NCBI GenBank assembly: GCA_013696105.1
Contig: JACCZE010000124.1
Location: forward strand, 1 to 35,696
Reading direction: 5' to 3'
Origin: Planctomycetota bacterium
Lineage (GTDB): Bacteria > Planctomycetota > UBA11346
DNA length: 35,696 bases
The position numbers were made by a program, and so were the translations under genes. The notes beneath the pieces were generated by a model. That model made no database searches, had not been told where the DNA came from, and was given only the letters and a program-made list of their open reading frames with translations. The first letter of the stretch is position 1. Each line of letters starts with the position of its first letter. This document shows positions 7,297 to 15,384 of this stretch, in pieces.

Positions 7297-9588
7297 GTGA
7301 TCAATCGCCACGTCCTCCACGTCTTCAAGAAGGACGGTCTCGAGATCCTGCGCGATCGGCGGACGCTGTTCGTGAACATCGTGCTGCCGGTGCTGCTCTA
7401 CCCGCTGATCCTGCTGTTCATGATCCAGGTCCTGCAGCTCACGCAGGCTCAGAAGGTGGAGCAGGCCGGGATCGTGGTCGTCGACGCGCCCGACGAGATA
7501 GCGGAAGCCCTCCAGGCCTATGGCGACAAGCCGCGCGGACGCGAGGTGCAGCCCGCGACGCTGCCGGTCGAAGCACCGGTCGAAGCATCGAAGAAGGTCC
7601 CGACCGTGAAGGTGGTGGTGGTGGAGGAGCCGGGGCGCGTCGCGCTGCGCGCGAGCGCGCGCGAGCTGGAACCGATCCTGCGCGACATCGACGCCTTGGC
7701 CGACCGCGGCGAGCCGGTGCCGCAACCGCTGCGCGAGCGATCGACCCAGTCACGCAAGCGGGCGCTCGAAATCCTGCGCCTGCACGCGGCCGCCGCCGCC
7801 ATCGTGCAGATCGATGGCGGTACCCGGGCGCGGGTGGTGGTGCTGAAAGACGACGCCAGCACGCGATCCGAGGTCGCCGACGACGCCATCGCGCGCGTGC
7901 TCGCCGATCATCGCCAGCGACTGGTGATCCGCCGGCTGAAGGCGTCCGACGTGCCCGAATCCGCACTCCATCCGCTGGATATCGCCAACGTGCGCCTGGC
8001 TCCGGCGGCGGAGGCCATCCGCACCAAGGCCTCGGGCCTCCTGCCCATGCTGCTGGTGCTGCTCGCGGCGAGCGGTGCGTTCTTCCCGGCGCTGGATCTG
8101 ATCGCGGGCGAACGCGAACGCGGCACGCTCGAGAGCCTGCTGTCGTGGCCCGTGCGCAGGCGCGACGTGTTCGTGGGCAAGTTGCTGGTCGCCTGCGCCG
8201 CAGCGGCGATCTCGGTGGTGCTGAACATCCTCTCGCTGGTGCTGACCATCGCGATCGGCGGCAGCCAACTCGCTGGCGGATCCGGGGGGGAATTGGCGGG
8301 CATGTTCTCGGTCGGCGGCGGTGCGCTCGCGCTCAGCTTCTTCGTGCTGATGCCCCTGACTATCACCCTGGCGGCGATCGCGCTCGCGGTGACGGGCCTG
8401 GCGAACAGCAGCAAGGAGGCGCAGAACTACCTGACGCCGATGATCCTGGTGGTGATGGTCGCGGCGGGCGTCGCCGCGATCCCGGGGACGCGGCCGAGCT
8501 TCGTCCTGGACATCATCCCCATCACCGGACCGGTGCTCGCGCTCAAGGAGAGCCTGCAGGCGACGACGCTGCCCTGGGCCCACCTCGCCCTCTCGACCGC
8601 GGCGAGCATCGCGCTGGCGGCCGTGGTGGTCGGCTGGTCGGCGCGCCTGCTCGAGGACGAACGCTTCCGTTATCCCGGCCTGGTGCGCGCGGGCTGGGGG
8701 CGCTTCCGCGCGTGGGGCTCTGCGCCGCCGACCCCCGGGGGCATGGAGGTCATCGGCGTCTTCGCGCTCGCGGTTGCGGGGTTCACCCTGGGATCCGGTC
8801 ACCTCAAGGACGCTGGCACTATCGCGATGGTCGGCGTCCCCCTCATCGCATTCACCCTGCTGCCGGCGCTCGCGCATTGCTGGCTCGGCGCCTACCGCGC
8901 CGATCAGACGCTCCGCTACCGCGCACCGATGGGTCGCGCGGTCCTCGGGGCGCTGGTGATGGTGCCCTTCGCTGCGATGCTCAGCGCCGCCATCGGCGCG
9001 CTGCAGGATCCGTACGTGCCCAAGGCGGACGACGCAGGCAAGATCGAGCAGGTGTTGAAGGAGCTCGCAGATATCGGCGGCCTGCCGTTGACCCTGCTGC
9101 TGGTCGCCTTGCTGCCGGCGATCTGCGAAGAGACGCTGTGCCGCGGCACGCTGCTCTCGGGCCTCGAGCGCGGCGTCGGTCGCCGCGCCGCGGTGGTGGT
9201 GTCGGCCTTCCTGTTCGGGATCCTCCATCTGTCGCCTGCGCGCTTCGTTCCGCAGTTCGTGCTCGGACTGGTGCTCGCCATCGTGACCCTGCGTACGCGT
9301 TCGATCGTGCCGGCGATGATCATCCACGCCGGTCACAATGGGGTGATCGTCACCATCGAATCATACTCGGCCGCGCTGACCGCCTGGGGACCCGTGCGAG
9401 CCTTCGTGTCGTGGTTCGATGCGCACCAGGTGGTCGGGATCATCGGCCTGGTGGTCGGCGGGCTGGGCGGGCTGGGCGCCAGCGTCGCGCTCGCCGGACG
9501 ACGACCGCAGCCGATCGACGAGGCCCTGGTCCACCACGATCCGACCCCGTCCCATCCCCGGCTGACCGCCTATCCTCCCCTCGGCTGA
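7297..9588 (+). CDS. ABC-2 permease fused to a CPBP intramembrane metalloprotease
   Basis: Predicted 763-residue membrane protein. The N-terminal half is a NatB-type ABC-2 permease: a first membrane segment near residues 20-40, a large extracytoplasmic domain (about 45-240), and a second membrane block around 245-450, including ERERGTLESLL, typical of this family. The C-terminal half is a CPBP (CAAX protease/bacteriocin-processing) domain with EETLCRG near 610, FGILH near 638-642 and HAGHN near 676-680, the expected metal-site motifs. This fusion is known from planctomycete-type genomes; what the protease cuts is not known. GTG 7297 is chosen for GGAG seven bases upstream. It pairs with the upstream ATPase, 108 bases away. 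Confidence 0.88.
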   Translation: MINRHVLHVFKKDGLEILRDRRTLFVNIVLPVLLYPLILLFMIQVLQLTQAQKVEQAGIVVVDAPDEIAEALQAYGDKPRGREVQPATLPVEAPVEASKKVPTVKVVVVEEPGRVALRASARELEPILRDIDALADRGEPVPQPLRERSTQSRKRALEILRLHAAAAAIVQIDGGTRARVVVLKDDASTRSEVADDAIARVLADHRQRLVIRRLKASDVPESALHPLDIANVRLAPAAEAIRTKASGLLPMLLVLLAASGAFFPALDLIAGERERGTLESLLSWPVRRRDVFVGKLLVACAAAAISVVLNILSLVLTIAIGGSQLAGGSGGELAGMFSVGGGALALSFFVLMPLTITLAAIALAVTGLANSSKEAQNYLTPMILVVMVAAGVAAIPGTRPSFVLDIIPITGPVLALKESLQATTLPWAHLALSTAASIALAAVVVGWSARLLEDERFRYPGLVRAGWGRFRAWGSAPPTPGGMEVIGVFALAVAGFTLGSGHLKDAGTIAMVGVPLIAFTLLPALAHCWLGAYRADQTLRYRAPMGRAVLGALVMVPFAAMLSAAIGALQDPYVPKADDAGKIEQVLKELADIGGLPLTLLLVALLPAICEETLCRGTLLSGLERGVGRRAAVVVSAFLFGILHLSPARFVPQFVLGLVLAIVTLRTRSIVPAMIIHAGHNGVIVTIESYSAALTAWGPVRAFVSWFDAHQVVGIIGLVVGGLGGLGASVALAGRRPQPIDEALVHHDPTPSHPRLTAYPPLG

Positions 9589-9629
9589 GCGTTCCAGCCG
9601 CCGACTGAGCGGCAACGCCGCTGCATCGG

Positions 9630-9651
9630 CACGGTAGATGTAACTATCGTG
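9630..9651 (+). terminator. possible terminator hairpin after the permease gene
   Basis: CACGGTAG and CTATCGTG pair at 7 of 8 positions around a 6-base loop, about 40 bases after the permease stop. There is no clear T-run, so terminator function is tentative. Confidence 0.3.
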
Positions 9652-9772
9652 CGACCGGCGGCATTATTCTCGAGTGGTCCCCGCGCATCATGACCCTGGA
9701 CCCTGATGACGGGATTCCTGCCCGGGCGAACCTTTTGGCTTGGCGTTCGTCTAACTACGTCTTGCTGCCCCA

Positions 9773-9802
9773 CATCCGCATCCGCATCCGCATCCGCATC
9801 CA
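9773..9802. repeat. CATCCG hexamer tandem repeat
   Basis: Four perfect CATCCG units followed by one CATCCA, head to tail, in non-coding DNA. This is a simple-sequence tract whose copy number could vary by slippage. Confidence 0.85.
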
Positions 9803-9939
9803 GATGCCGCTGCGCGGTTCCGCCCATCCCGTCGCACCAGTCCACGACCGATCCGTGTCGCGGCCCGAAGCCATCGCGATGCGGCATGCTGACTCCTCCC
9901 AGAACGCGTCCTGTGCGGCCTGGAGCCTGGCCGCTGGGC

Positions 9940-9967
9940 TTGCGTAGCAGCCGCCCACTGGTATATC
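9940..9967 (+). promoter_or_regulatory. candidate promoter of the secreted solenoid protein
   Basis: TTGCGT (9940-9945), a 16-base spacer and TATATC (9962-9967) lie 35 bases before ATG 10003. AGGAG (9989-9993) is a well-placed Shine-Dalgarno. Confidence 0.5.
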
Positions 9968-10002
9968 ACACACCCTTCGCATCCCTGTAGGAGCCGTCTT
10001 CA

Positions 10003-11793
10003 ATGCACGCTTTCAACTCATTGCTGCTGCTCGGCTTGTTGTCATCCGTCCCCCTCCTGGCCGCGGACGAGCCGGCGGTCGCGACCAGCGAAACCCCGGC
10101 AGGCGACGTCGATCTGCGCAAAGAGGCGTCGACCTATGTGGCTGCGGGCAATCTCGCCATGCGCGATGCCGACACCGACCCCAAGCGGGCGGTGGATTCG
10201 GCCTTGTCGTTCTCGCACGCGCTCAAGACCTACGAGAAGCTCGGGGACGTCGATGCGATCTGCGAGATGCAGGCCAACATCTACTGGTGCAAGAAGCGCA
10301 TGAATCTGGACAACCTCGGCGATTATATCGCCAAGAAGGGTGCAGACGCGCAGGTCGACCTGTCGCGGGTGAAGGAGATCATCACCAAAGAGGTGCCCGT
10401 CGAGGAAGCGCAGACCTATTTCGAACGCGCGAAGAAATTCCAGCAGTCGAACCCAGACAAGCATTTCCAGATCGCCATCCGCTTCAGCGAGGTGCTCGAG
10501 CGCTTTCCCGACACCGAAGCCGCCAAGCTGGCGAATTCCATCTTCGCCAAGGAGCAGACGGCCTACATGACGCAGGTGGCCGAGGAGCGAAAGAAGGAGC
10601 AGGCCGAGAACCAGAAGGAGCGCGACCTGCTCAAGCAGGAGCGTGAGCAGATCCGCACCAGCCGCTTCATGAATCCGCCGCAGGTCAGCTCGGGGGCCAC
10701 CACCAAGGTTCCCGACAAGGCGGCGCAGGAGAAATCACTCGCCACGCTGAAGAAGCTCTACGCCGAAGGCTACAAGAAGAAGAAGGACGGCCAGAAGCGT
10801 ACGCTCGCACGCAAGCTGTTCGAAGAAGCGGCTCAGAGCAAGGACGACGCCGCGCTGTATTACGTGATGCTCGACGAATCCACGCGGCTGGCGCGCGAAT
10901 CCGAGGACTACGAGCAGCTGCTGTCGTCGATCGAGAAGATGGCGGAGACCTACGAAGGCTTCGACCAGCTCGCCTACAAGCGCTCCGCGCTCGCCATCAT
11001 CAAGAGCAAGCCGACCGCAGCCGCGATCCTCAAGCTGCTCGACGATCCGAAGGACAAGACCTCGAATTCGACGGTCGGCAAGTTCTTCTGCTTCAACATG
11101 GGGCGCTGGGACCTCGGCCTGACCATGCTTTCCCTGGGATCCGACGCCGATATCGCCAAGGTCGCTGAGATGGAGATTGGAAACCCGAAGGAGCCGCAAG
11201 AGAAACGCGCGACCGGAGACGCCTGGTACGACGCGGGCAAGAAGTCCTCGGGCGCCGACAAGAACGGCATGTGGCAGCGTGCGCAGTTCTGGTACTCGCA
11301 AGCGCTGCCCGGTCTCACCGGCGCGCACAAGGAGCGCGTGACCAAGGCGATCGAGGAGATCGACAAGGTGCTTCCTCCGATCATCACCGATTACGACAAC
11401 ATCACCCCACACCAGTGGGACAAGCTCAAGGGCACCACCGTCGCCGTCGATGCCAAGCTCGATCGCGCCGACAGCGGCGTCACCTTCGCCGCCAAGAAGA
11501 AGTACCGGGTCGTGCCGCACCCGACCGACAAATGGTCGATGACCATCTGGGATGAGAAGATGGAGTGCGACTACAAGGGTGAGGAGCCGTTCTTCTTCAG
11601 CTCGCGCCGCAATCGCGACGGCAAGCGCCTGGGCGCGCTCCTGTGCCAGCTGGGCAACGGCGACTGGGTGAAGCCTGGAGTCCTCGAGGGGCCCGGACAC
11701 CTGTATTTCGTCGCCAACACCAACAGCTGGGGCGCAGACGACCGCAAAGGCACCATCCGCGTCAAGATCCTGCCGGTCGCGGACGACGACTGA
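10003..11793 (+). CDS. secreted hypothetical protein with helical repeats and C-terminal beta domain
   Basis: Predicted 596-residue exported protein of unknown function. A signal peptide (about residues 1-21, cleavage after LLAA) is followed by helix-rich, Lys/Glu-rich sequence typical of TPR-like solenoids and coiled coils, including a strongly charged stretch around 190-225 and repeated ARKLFEEA and KKLYAEGY-like units. The last 130 or so residues are different: beta-rich with many aromatic residues (YRVVPHPTDKWSMTIWDE, HLYFVANTNSW). The start is supported by AGGAG nine bases upstream and a promoter. It resembles in style the anchored protein at 16274 and the tails of the two kinases, but I did not establish homology. 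Confidence 0.75.
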   Translation: MHAFNSLLLLGLLSSVPLLAADEPAVATSETPAGDVDLRKEASTYVAAGNLAMRDADTDPKRAVDSALSFSHALKTYEKLGDVDAICEMQANIYWCKKRMNLDNLGDYIAKKGADAQVDLSRVKEIITKEVPVEEAQTYFERAKKFQQSNPDKHFQIAIRFSEVLERFPDTEAAKLANSIFAKEQTAYMTQVAEERKKEQAENQKERDLLKQEREQIRTSRFMNPPQVSSGATTKVPDKAAQEKSLATLKKLYAEGYKKKKDGQKRTLARKLFEEAAQSKDDAALYYVMLDESTRLARESEDYEQLLSSIEKMAETYEGFDQLAYKRSALAIIKSKPTAAAILKLLDDPKDKTSNSTVGKFFCFNMGRWDLGLTMLSLGSDADIAKVAEMEIGNPKEPQEKRATGDAWYDAGKKSSGADKNGMWQRAQFWYSQALPGLTGAHKERVTKAIEEIDKVLPPIITDYDNITPHQWDKLKGTTVAVDAKLDRADSGVTFAAKKKYRVVPHPTDKWSMTIWDEKMECDYKGEEPFFFSSRRNRDGKRLGALLCQLGNGDWVKPGVLEGPGHLYFVANTNSWGADDRKGTIRVKILPVADDD

Positions 11794-11835
11794 GCCCGCC
11801 TCGTTCTAAGCCCCCGTGGCGTGCGGCGTTTGCCC

Positions 11836-11863
11836 TTGCATTCGCCTCTTCGGGCGCATTCTT
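11836..11863 (+). promoter_or_regulatory. candidate rpsD promoter
   Basis: TTGCAT (11836-11841), a 16-base spacer and CATTCT (11858-11863) give a leader of about 27 bases before ATG 11897. CAGGAG at 11885-11890 is the Shine-Dalgarno. Confidence 0.4.
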
Positions 11864-11896
11864 TGCGGCCCGTTTCGCCCTCCTCAGGAGTCTGTG

Positions 11897-12514
11897 ATGG
11901 CCCGTTATACCGGCCCCCGTCTGCGCGTCATCCGTCGCATCGGAACCGAACTTCCCGGTTTCACCACCCGCACGCTGACCCGCCGTCCCTATCCCCCGGG
12001 CGCCGCGGCGGCCGCTGCGGGCAAGCGCATGTCCAAGACCAGCGAGTTCGGTCTGCGCCTGCGCGAAAAGCAGAAGCTGCGCTTCCATTATGGGCTGACC
12101 GAACGCGGCCTGCGCCTGGTGTTCGAACGCGCTTACCGCATGCCCGGCGACACCGGTCGCAACATGCTCAGCCTGCTCGAATCCCGCCTGGACAACCTGG
12201 TCTGGCGCTCCGGCCTGACTCGGACCATCCCCGCGGCTCGCCAGCTGATCGGCCATGGTCATCTCAACATCGGCACTCGGCGGGCCTCCAGCCCCGGGCA
12301 GCAGGTGAAGACCGGTCAGACCTTCGTCGTGCGCGAGAAGGCCCGCAACCGCGAAGACCTGCGGGTCACGGTCAACGCGCCCATCCTCGAGCGCCCGGTC
12401 GGCCTCAAGGTCGATCTCGACCAGTTGAGCGTCACCGTGGAATCCCTACCAGGCCCCGAGCAGGTGCCCTTTCCGGTCGACATCCAGAAGGTCATCGAGT
12501 ATTTCGCCAAATAG
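11897..12514 (+). CDS. rpsD: 30S ribosomal protein S4 (uS4)
   Basis: Predicted 205-residue primary 16S rRNA-binding protein that nucleates 30S assembly. It has the standard N-terminal MARYTGP start, the FGLRLREKQKLRFHYGL helix region, and an S4 RNA-binding domain at about 95-160 (SRLDNLVWRSG and the LIGHGHLNI hairpin). There is no Cys, so this is the zinc-free type. CAGGAG lies six bases before the ATG. It stands alone with its own promoter and terminator, not in the usual alpha operon with rpsM, rpsK and rpoA, so autoregulation by S4 of that operon would have to differ here. Confidence 0.97.
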   Translation: MARYTGPRLRVIRRIGTELPGFTTRTLTRRPYPPGAAAAAAGKRMSKTSEFGLRLREKQKLRFHYGLTERGLRLVFERAYRMPGDTGRNMLSLLESRLDNLVWRSGLTRTIPAARQLIGHGHLNIGTRRASSPGQQVKTGQTFVVREKARNREDLRVTVNAPILERPVGLKVDLDQLSVTVESLPGPEQVPFPVDIQKVIEYFAK

Positions 12515-12531
12515 GCGGTTGTTCGATGATT

Positions 12532-12571
12532 CGACGAAAGCCGTCCGCCCTGCGGTCGGCTTTCGTCGTTT
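12532..12571 (+). terminator. rpsD intrinsic terminator
   Basis: A perfect 12-bp stem, CGACGAAAGCCG (12532-12543) with CGGCTTTCGTCG (12557-12568), closes a 13-base loop and is followed by TTT. The stem carries AAAG/CTTT, unusual in this GC-rich DNA. It lies 18 bases after the rpsD stop. Confidence 0.85.
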
Positions 12572-12635
12572 CTGGGCCAAATCTCGTGCGTGCAAACCCG
12601 GTCGATCTCCCGTCCGCCGGGAAGGTAGGACCTGG

Positions 12636-12641
12636 TACATT
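12636..12641 (+). promoter_or_regulatory. -10-like TACATT before the ubiB-family operon
   Basis: TACATT stands 19 bases before ATG 12661, just after the rpsD terminator, with GGAG at 12650-12653. No convincing -35 is visible. Confidence 0.4.
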
Positions 12642-12660
12642 GGTCGCACGGAGCGAAGCC

Positions 12661-12981
12661 ATGGAAACGAATTGGACCTCGGATGCGAAGCAGGACCGCC
12701 CCTGCTCGAGCGACGAACTCAAACGTGCGGCGGATGAGGCGTTCCTCGCCGCCGATAACGCGGTGCAGCGGCTGGTCGGTAGCGATCTCGGAACGCACCT
12801 GCGCAGCGCGGCGAAGCACATGCTGCAGGCCGGCGTGGCCGCGATCAATGAGACCGAACGCAAGATGCAGGAGCGCCGGGAACGCGCTGAAGCGCGATCG
12901 GCTGCCGAGCAGCAGAAGCCGACCGCGTCGGCTCCGGCTCCTGATCGTGCGGGGAACAATCACGCGCCTGAATGCCTCTGA
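12661..12981 (+). CDS. small helical protein overlapping the ubiB-family gene
   Basis: Predicted 106-residue soluble protein without a recognised family. It is predicted to be mostly helix: an alanine-rich amphipathic segment (about 18-62, including AADEAFLAADNAVQRLVG), then an Arg/Glu-rich helix (about 63-85) and a Pro/Ala-rich tail. The form recalls phasins or the coiled-coil accessory factor UbiK, but similarity is only in style. The start has GGAG seven bases upstream, a -10-like TACATT and the rpsD terminator before it. Its last 10 bases overlap the next start codon region, so translation is probably coupled and a shared function with the UbiB-family protein is likely. Confidence 0.7.
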   Translation: METNWTSDAKQDRPCSSDELKRAADEAFLAADNAVQRLVGSDLGTHLRSAAKHMLQAGVAAINETERKMQERRERAEARSAAEQQKPTASAPAPDRAGNNHAPECL

Positions 12982-14567
12982 GCGCCGCAACGCTCGCGCC
13001 ATCGGCACCGATCCGCTCCGTCTCGCCCCAGGTGGGCCGCGAGACCGCTGATCCGTCGCCGTCCATCATCGGACGCGCGCTCGGTGGAACTGCGCTGCTC
13101 GGGGTGCTGGCCGTCTCGTACCTGGCCCTGCTCCTGGCCAATCGGCTGTGGATCTCGACCAATGCCAGCAAGCAACGCCTCGATCGTTGGGGCAGCGCGC
13201 GCTTCACCGCCTACATCGTGCGCCATGGCGGGATGCTGATCAAGATCGGACAGTTTGTCGCAAGTCGCCCGGACCTGTTCCCGAACGCGTACATCGAGGC
13301 GTGCGCCGGTCTGCGGGACCAGGCCCCACCGCGTCCGTACAGCGAGATACGTCGCGTCCTCGATCGCACCTACGAGGGCCGCGTCGACGAGCGCTTCGCG
13401 CGCATCGAGGAGCAGGCCCTCGCCGCCGCCAGCTTCGGCCAGGTGCATCGCGCCTGGCTGCACGATGGGCGGCCGGTGGCGGTCAAAGTGCAGCACCCCG
13501 GCCTGGAACGCCTGGTGACCGTCGATCTGGCTCTGACGCGAGGAGCGCTGCGGCTTCTGGCCGTGACCATGCGGGGATTCCCGTTCCGCGACCTGTGCAT
13601 CGAATTGGAGCGCGCCAGCCGCGACGAACTCGACTACCTCAACGAGGCGACATCCGCGGACCGCCTGCGTCCATGCCTGGCCAGGCACGGCGTGCGGGTG
13701 CCGAGCATCCTGTGGGAGCACACCCGCGAGAAGGTGTTGGTGATGGAATTCGCCGATGGCGCCACCCTCGCGCGTACCGATCTCAGCGCCCTGGGCGACG
13801 ACGAGCGGCTGCGCGTCGCGAGCCGGATCATCGACGCGTATCTGGGCATGCTGCTCGAGGAAGGATTCTTCCACGCCGATCCGCACGCGGGGAATTTCAT
13901 CTACCGCTCCGGCGAGATCTGGCTGATCGATTTCGGCATGACCGCGAGCGTCACCCGTCATCAGGCGGAATTGTACCGCCGCTTCATGGTGCACGTGCAG
14001 CGCCAGGACACCGATGGCATGATCGACGTCATGCTCGAACTCGGATTCGTTCTGCCCGAGCTGGAGCGCGAGGACCTGCGCGCCCTGGCGCGTGAACTGT
14101 ACCAGAGCATGAACGATCTCGCTCCGCAGGCGCTCAAGGGATCGCGTCGCCAGTTGGAGCTCGGCGCGCGCATCAACGACATGCTGCGGCGGTCTCGCGG
14201 CATCGTCTTCCCCCAGCACACGATCATGCTCTCGCGTGCGATCAGCCTGATGGAAGGCCTGTGCATGGAGCTGGTCCCGGCGACCAGCTTCCTGAGCCTG
14301 GTCCGCTCCCGCCTCCAAACAGTGATCACCCCCACCATGCAGATCGAACGGCTGGTCGAGGAAGCGGCGCAGACCTGGAAATCCCTGCGCACCCTGCCCG
14401 AACGGCTGGTCGCAGCGGCGGCTCAGCGCTCCGCCTTCCCGTCGGCGGCCATCGTCTCGGGGTGCGTGCTCATCGCCGCGTTGCAACTCGGAACGGGCTG
14501 GCCGCAAGTGATCGCCGTAGCCGCCGCCGGCATCGCGATGCTCGCATCGCTCAGGCGCAGCGGCTGA
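12972..14567 (+). CDS. UbiB/ABC1/AarF-family atypical kinase
   Basis: Predicted 531-residue membrane-bound member of the UbiB (ABC1/ADCK) family, whose members are ATPases/atypical kinases needed for ubiquinone or other isoprenoid lipid metabolism. Visible hallmarks are the KxGQ motif (LIKIGQF, near 86), the Ala-rich AAAS loop replacing the glycine loop (near 151), Lys in AVKVQHPG (near 170), HADPHAGN (near 300) and DFG (near 319). A membrane segment lies at about 38-58 and two more at the C-terminus (about 490-528), as in UbiB. ATG 12972 lies inside the end of the preceding small gene, indicating translational coupling. No other quinone gene is in the window, so the pathway is inferred from family only. 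Confidence 0.9.
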   Translation: MPLSAATLAPSAPIRSVSPQVGRETADPSPSIIGRALGGTALLGVLAVSYLALLLANRLWISTNASKQRLDRWGSARFTAYIVRHGGMLIKIGQFVASRPDLFPNAYIEACAGLRDQAPPRPYSEIRRVLDRTYEGRVDERFARIEEQALAAASFGQVHRAWLHDGRPVAVKVQHPGLERLVTVDLALTRGALRLLAVTMRGFPFRDLCIELERASRDELDYLNEATSADRLRPCLARHGVRVPSILWEHTREKVLVMEFADGATLARTDLSALGDDERLRVASRIIDAYLGMLLEEGFFHADPHAGNFIYRSGEIWLIDFGMTASVTRHQAELYRRFMVHVQRQDTDGMIDVMLELGFVLPELEREDLRALARELYQSMNDLAPQALKGSRRQLELGARINDMLRRSRGIVFPQHTIMLSRAISLMEGLCMELVPATSFLSLVRSRLQTVITPTMQIERLVEEAAQTWKSLRTLPERLVAAAAQRSAFPSAAIVSGCVLIAALQLGTGWPQVIAVAAAGIAMLASLRRSG

Positions 14568-14585
14568 CGGCGGCCGACAGTCGCG

Positions 14586-15317
14586 CTATTTGAGGACGTT
14601 CGAGCCGTCGTCCGGCGCCGGCGCGGAGTCGCGCAGGCCATCGGCGTCGTCCGATACCGGCTCCTGCTGGATGACCTTCGGAGCCACCAGCGTCTCGGCG
14701 GAAGCGATCATGAAATGCCCGGGCCACGCAGCGCGCATGGCCGCGAGCGCGGCCTCGGCCGCCTCGTGCTTGCCGAGACGGCTCAACCCGAGGATGTGGT
14801 AATAATAGTGGCGCGCGGTCTTGGCTGGCGCATTGGCGGAGGCCTCGACCAGGGCAGCCCATTCGGCCTGGGTCACCAGCTGGGCCAAGCGCTCATCGTC
14901 GGGGCCGGCAGCTGCCGAGGTCTCGTCGGGGATGACCGGTCCGAGCATGCGCATGATGCCGTTGACCGCACCTTCGGTCGGATCGCTGCTCTTGCCGGCG
15001 ATAGCGACGTGGCGATCGACATGCCCCTTCGACCACACCACCGACTCGATCACTCCATCGCCGCCCGAATTGCGGCGTTCCAGCCGGATGATCACCAGAT
15101 CGGGCTTCTGACCGGTCAGCTGCTCGCCCAGAGCCGGTGTGGCGACCAGATCGCTGTCCTTGATGCCCTGCTTGGCGAGTTCGGTCACGGCCTCCGCGCC
15201 GATGACCACCTGCACGCGCGTTCCACCGGCATCGGTGATGCTTTCGGCCAGGCGTTGCGGCAGCGGATCGGTGTCGGGACCGCCCATCAGGACGAGTATC
15301 AGCAGGATCTTTTCCAT
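14586..15317 (-). CDS. hypothetical protein with alpha/beta N-domain and TPR-like C-region
   Basis: Predicted 243-residue protein of unknown function. The N-terminal half alternates strands and helices (MEKILLILVLMGG start, then VQVVIGAEAV and PDLVIIRLERR), resembling a receiver- or nucleotide-fold-like domain, though no signature residues let me name it. The second half has a short TPR-like pair of helices (YYYHILGLSRLGKHEAAEAA). ATG 15317 is chosen because sequence upstream in frame runs into the divergent permease gene region; no clear Shine-Dalgarno is seen. It could start with an uncleaved hydrophobic segment. It ends 18 bases from the convergent ubiB-family gene. Confidence 0.6.
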   Translation of the reverse strand: MEKILLILVLMGGPDTDPLPQRLAESITDAGGTRVQVVIGAEAVTELAKQGIKDSDLVATPALGEQLTGQKPDLVIIRLERRNSGGDGVIESVVWSKGHVDRHVAIAGKSSDPTEGAVNGIMRMLGPVIPDETSAAAGPDDERLAQLVTQAEWAALVEASANAPAKTARHYYYHILGLSRLGKHEAAEAALAAMRAAWPGHFMIASAETLVAPKVIQQEPVSDDADGLRDSAPAPDDGSNVLK

Positions 15318-15384
15318 GCCCGATGGAATCGCGCCCAGCCGGCGACGCAAGCCCTTGAACGTCCGTCCGGGCCGGGTCGACTGC

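Larger units (their letters stand above)
9589..10002. other. 414-base intergenic region
   Basis: No credible gene: short frames here lack a Shine-Dalgarno and recognisable content. It holds a short hairpin after the permease gene (9630-9651), a CATCCG hexamer array (9773-9802) and, at the right end, a promoter and Shine-Dalgarno for the next gene. The rest shows nothing I can name. Confidence 0.5.

Noticed and set aside
5851-7725. Long minus-strand open frame opposite the ABC ATPase
   Set aside because: Antisense to a gene with full ABC motifs and overlapping tsaE in another frame; no domain seen.
7750-9336. Minus-strand open frame of about 528 codons opposite the permease/protease gene
   Set aside because: Extreme His/Arg/Asp/Gln composition typical of an antisense reading; no start signal.
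9690-9990. Several overlapping short frames in the 414-base gap
   Set aside because: They exist on both strands because of the hexamer tract and GC bias; no Shine-Dalgarno or recognisable content.
11821-12660. Open frame extending the small pre-ubiB gene upstream through rpsD
   Set aside because: Overlaps rpsD in another frame and crosses its terminator; the start at 12661 has its own Shine-Dalgarno.
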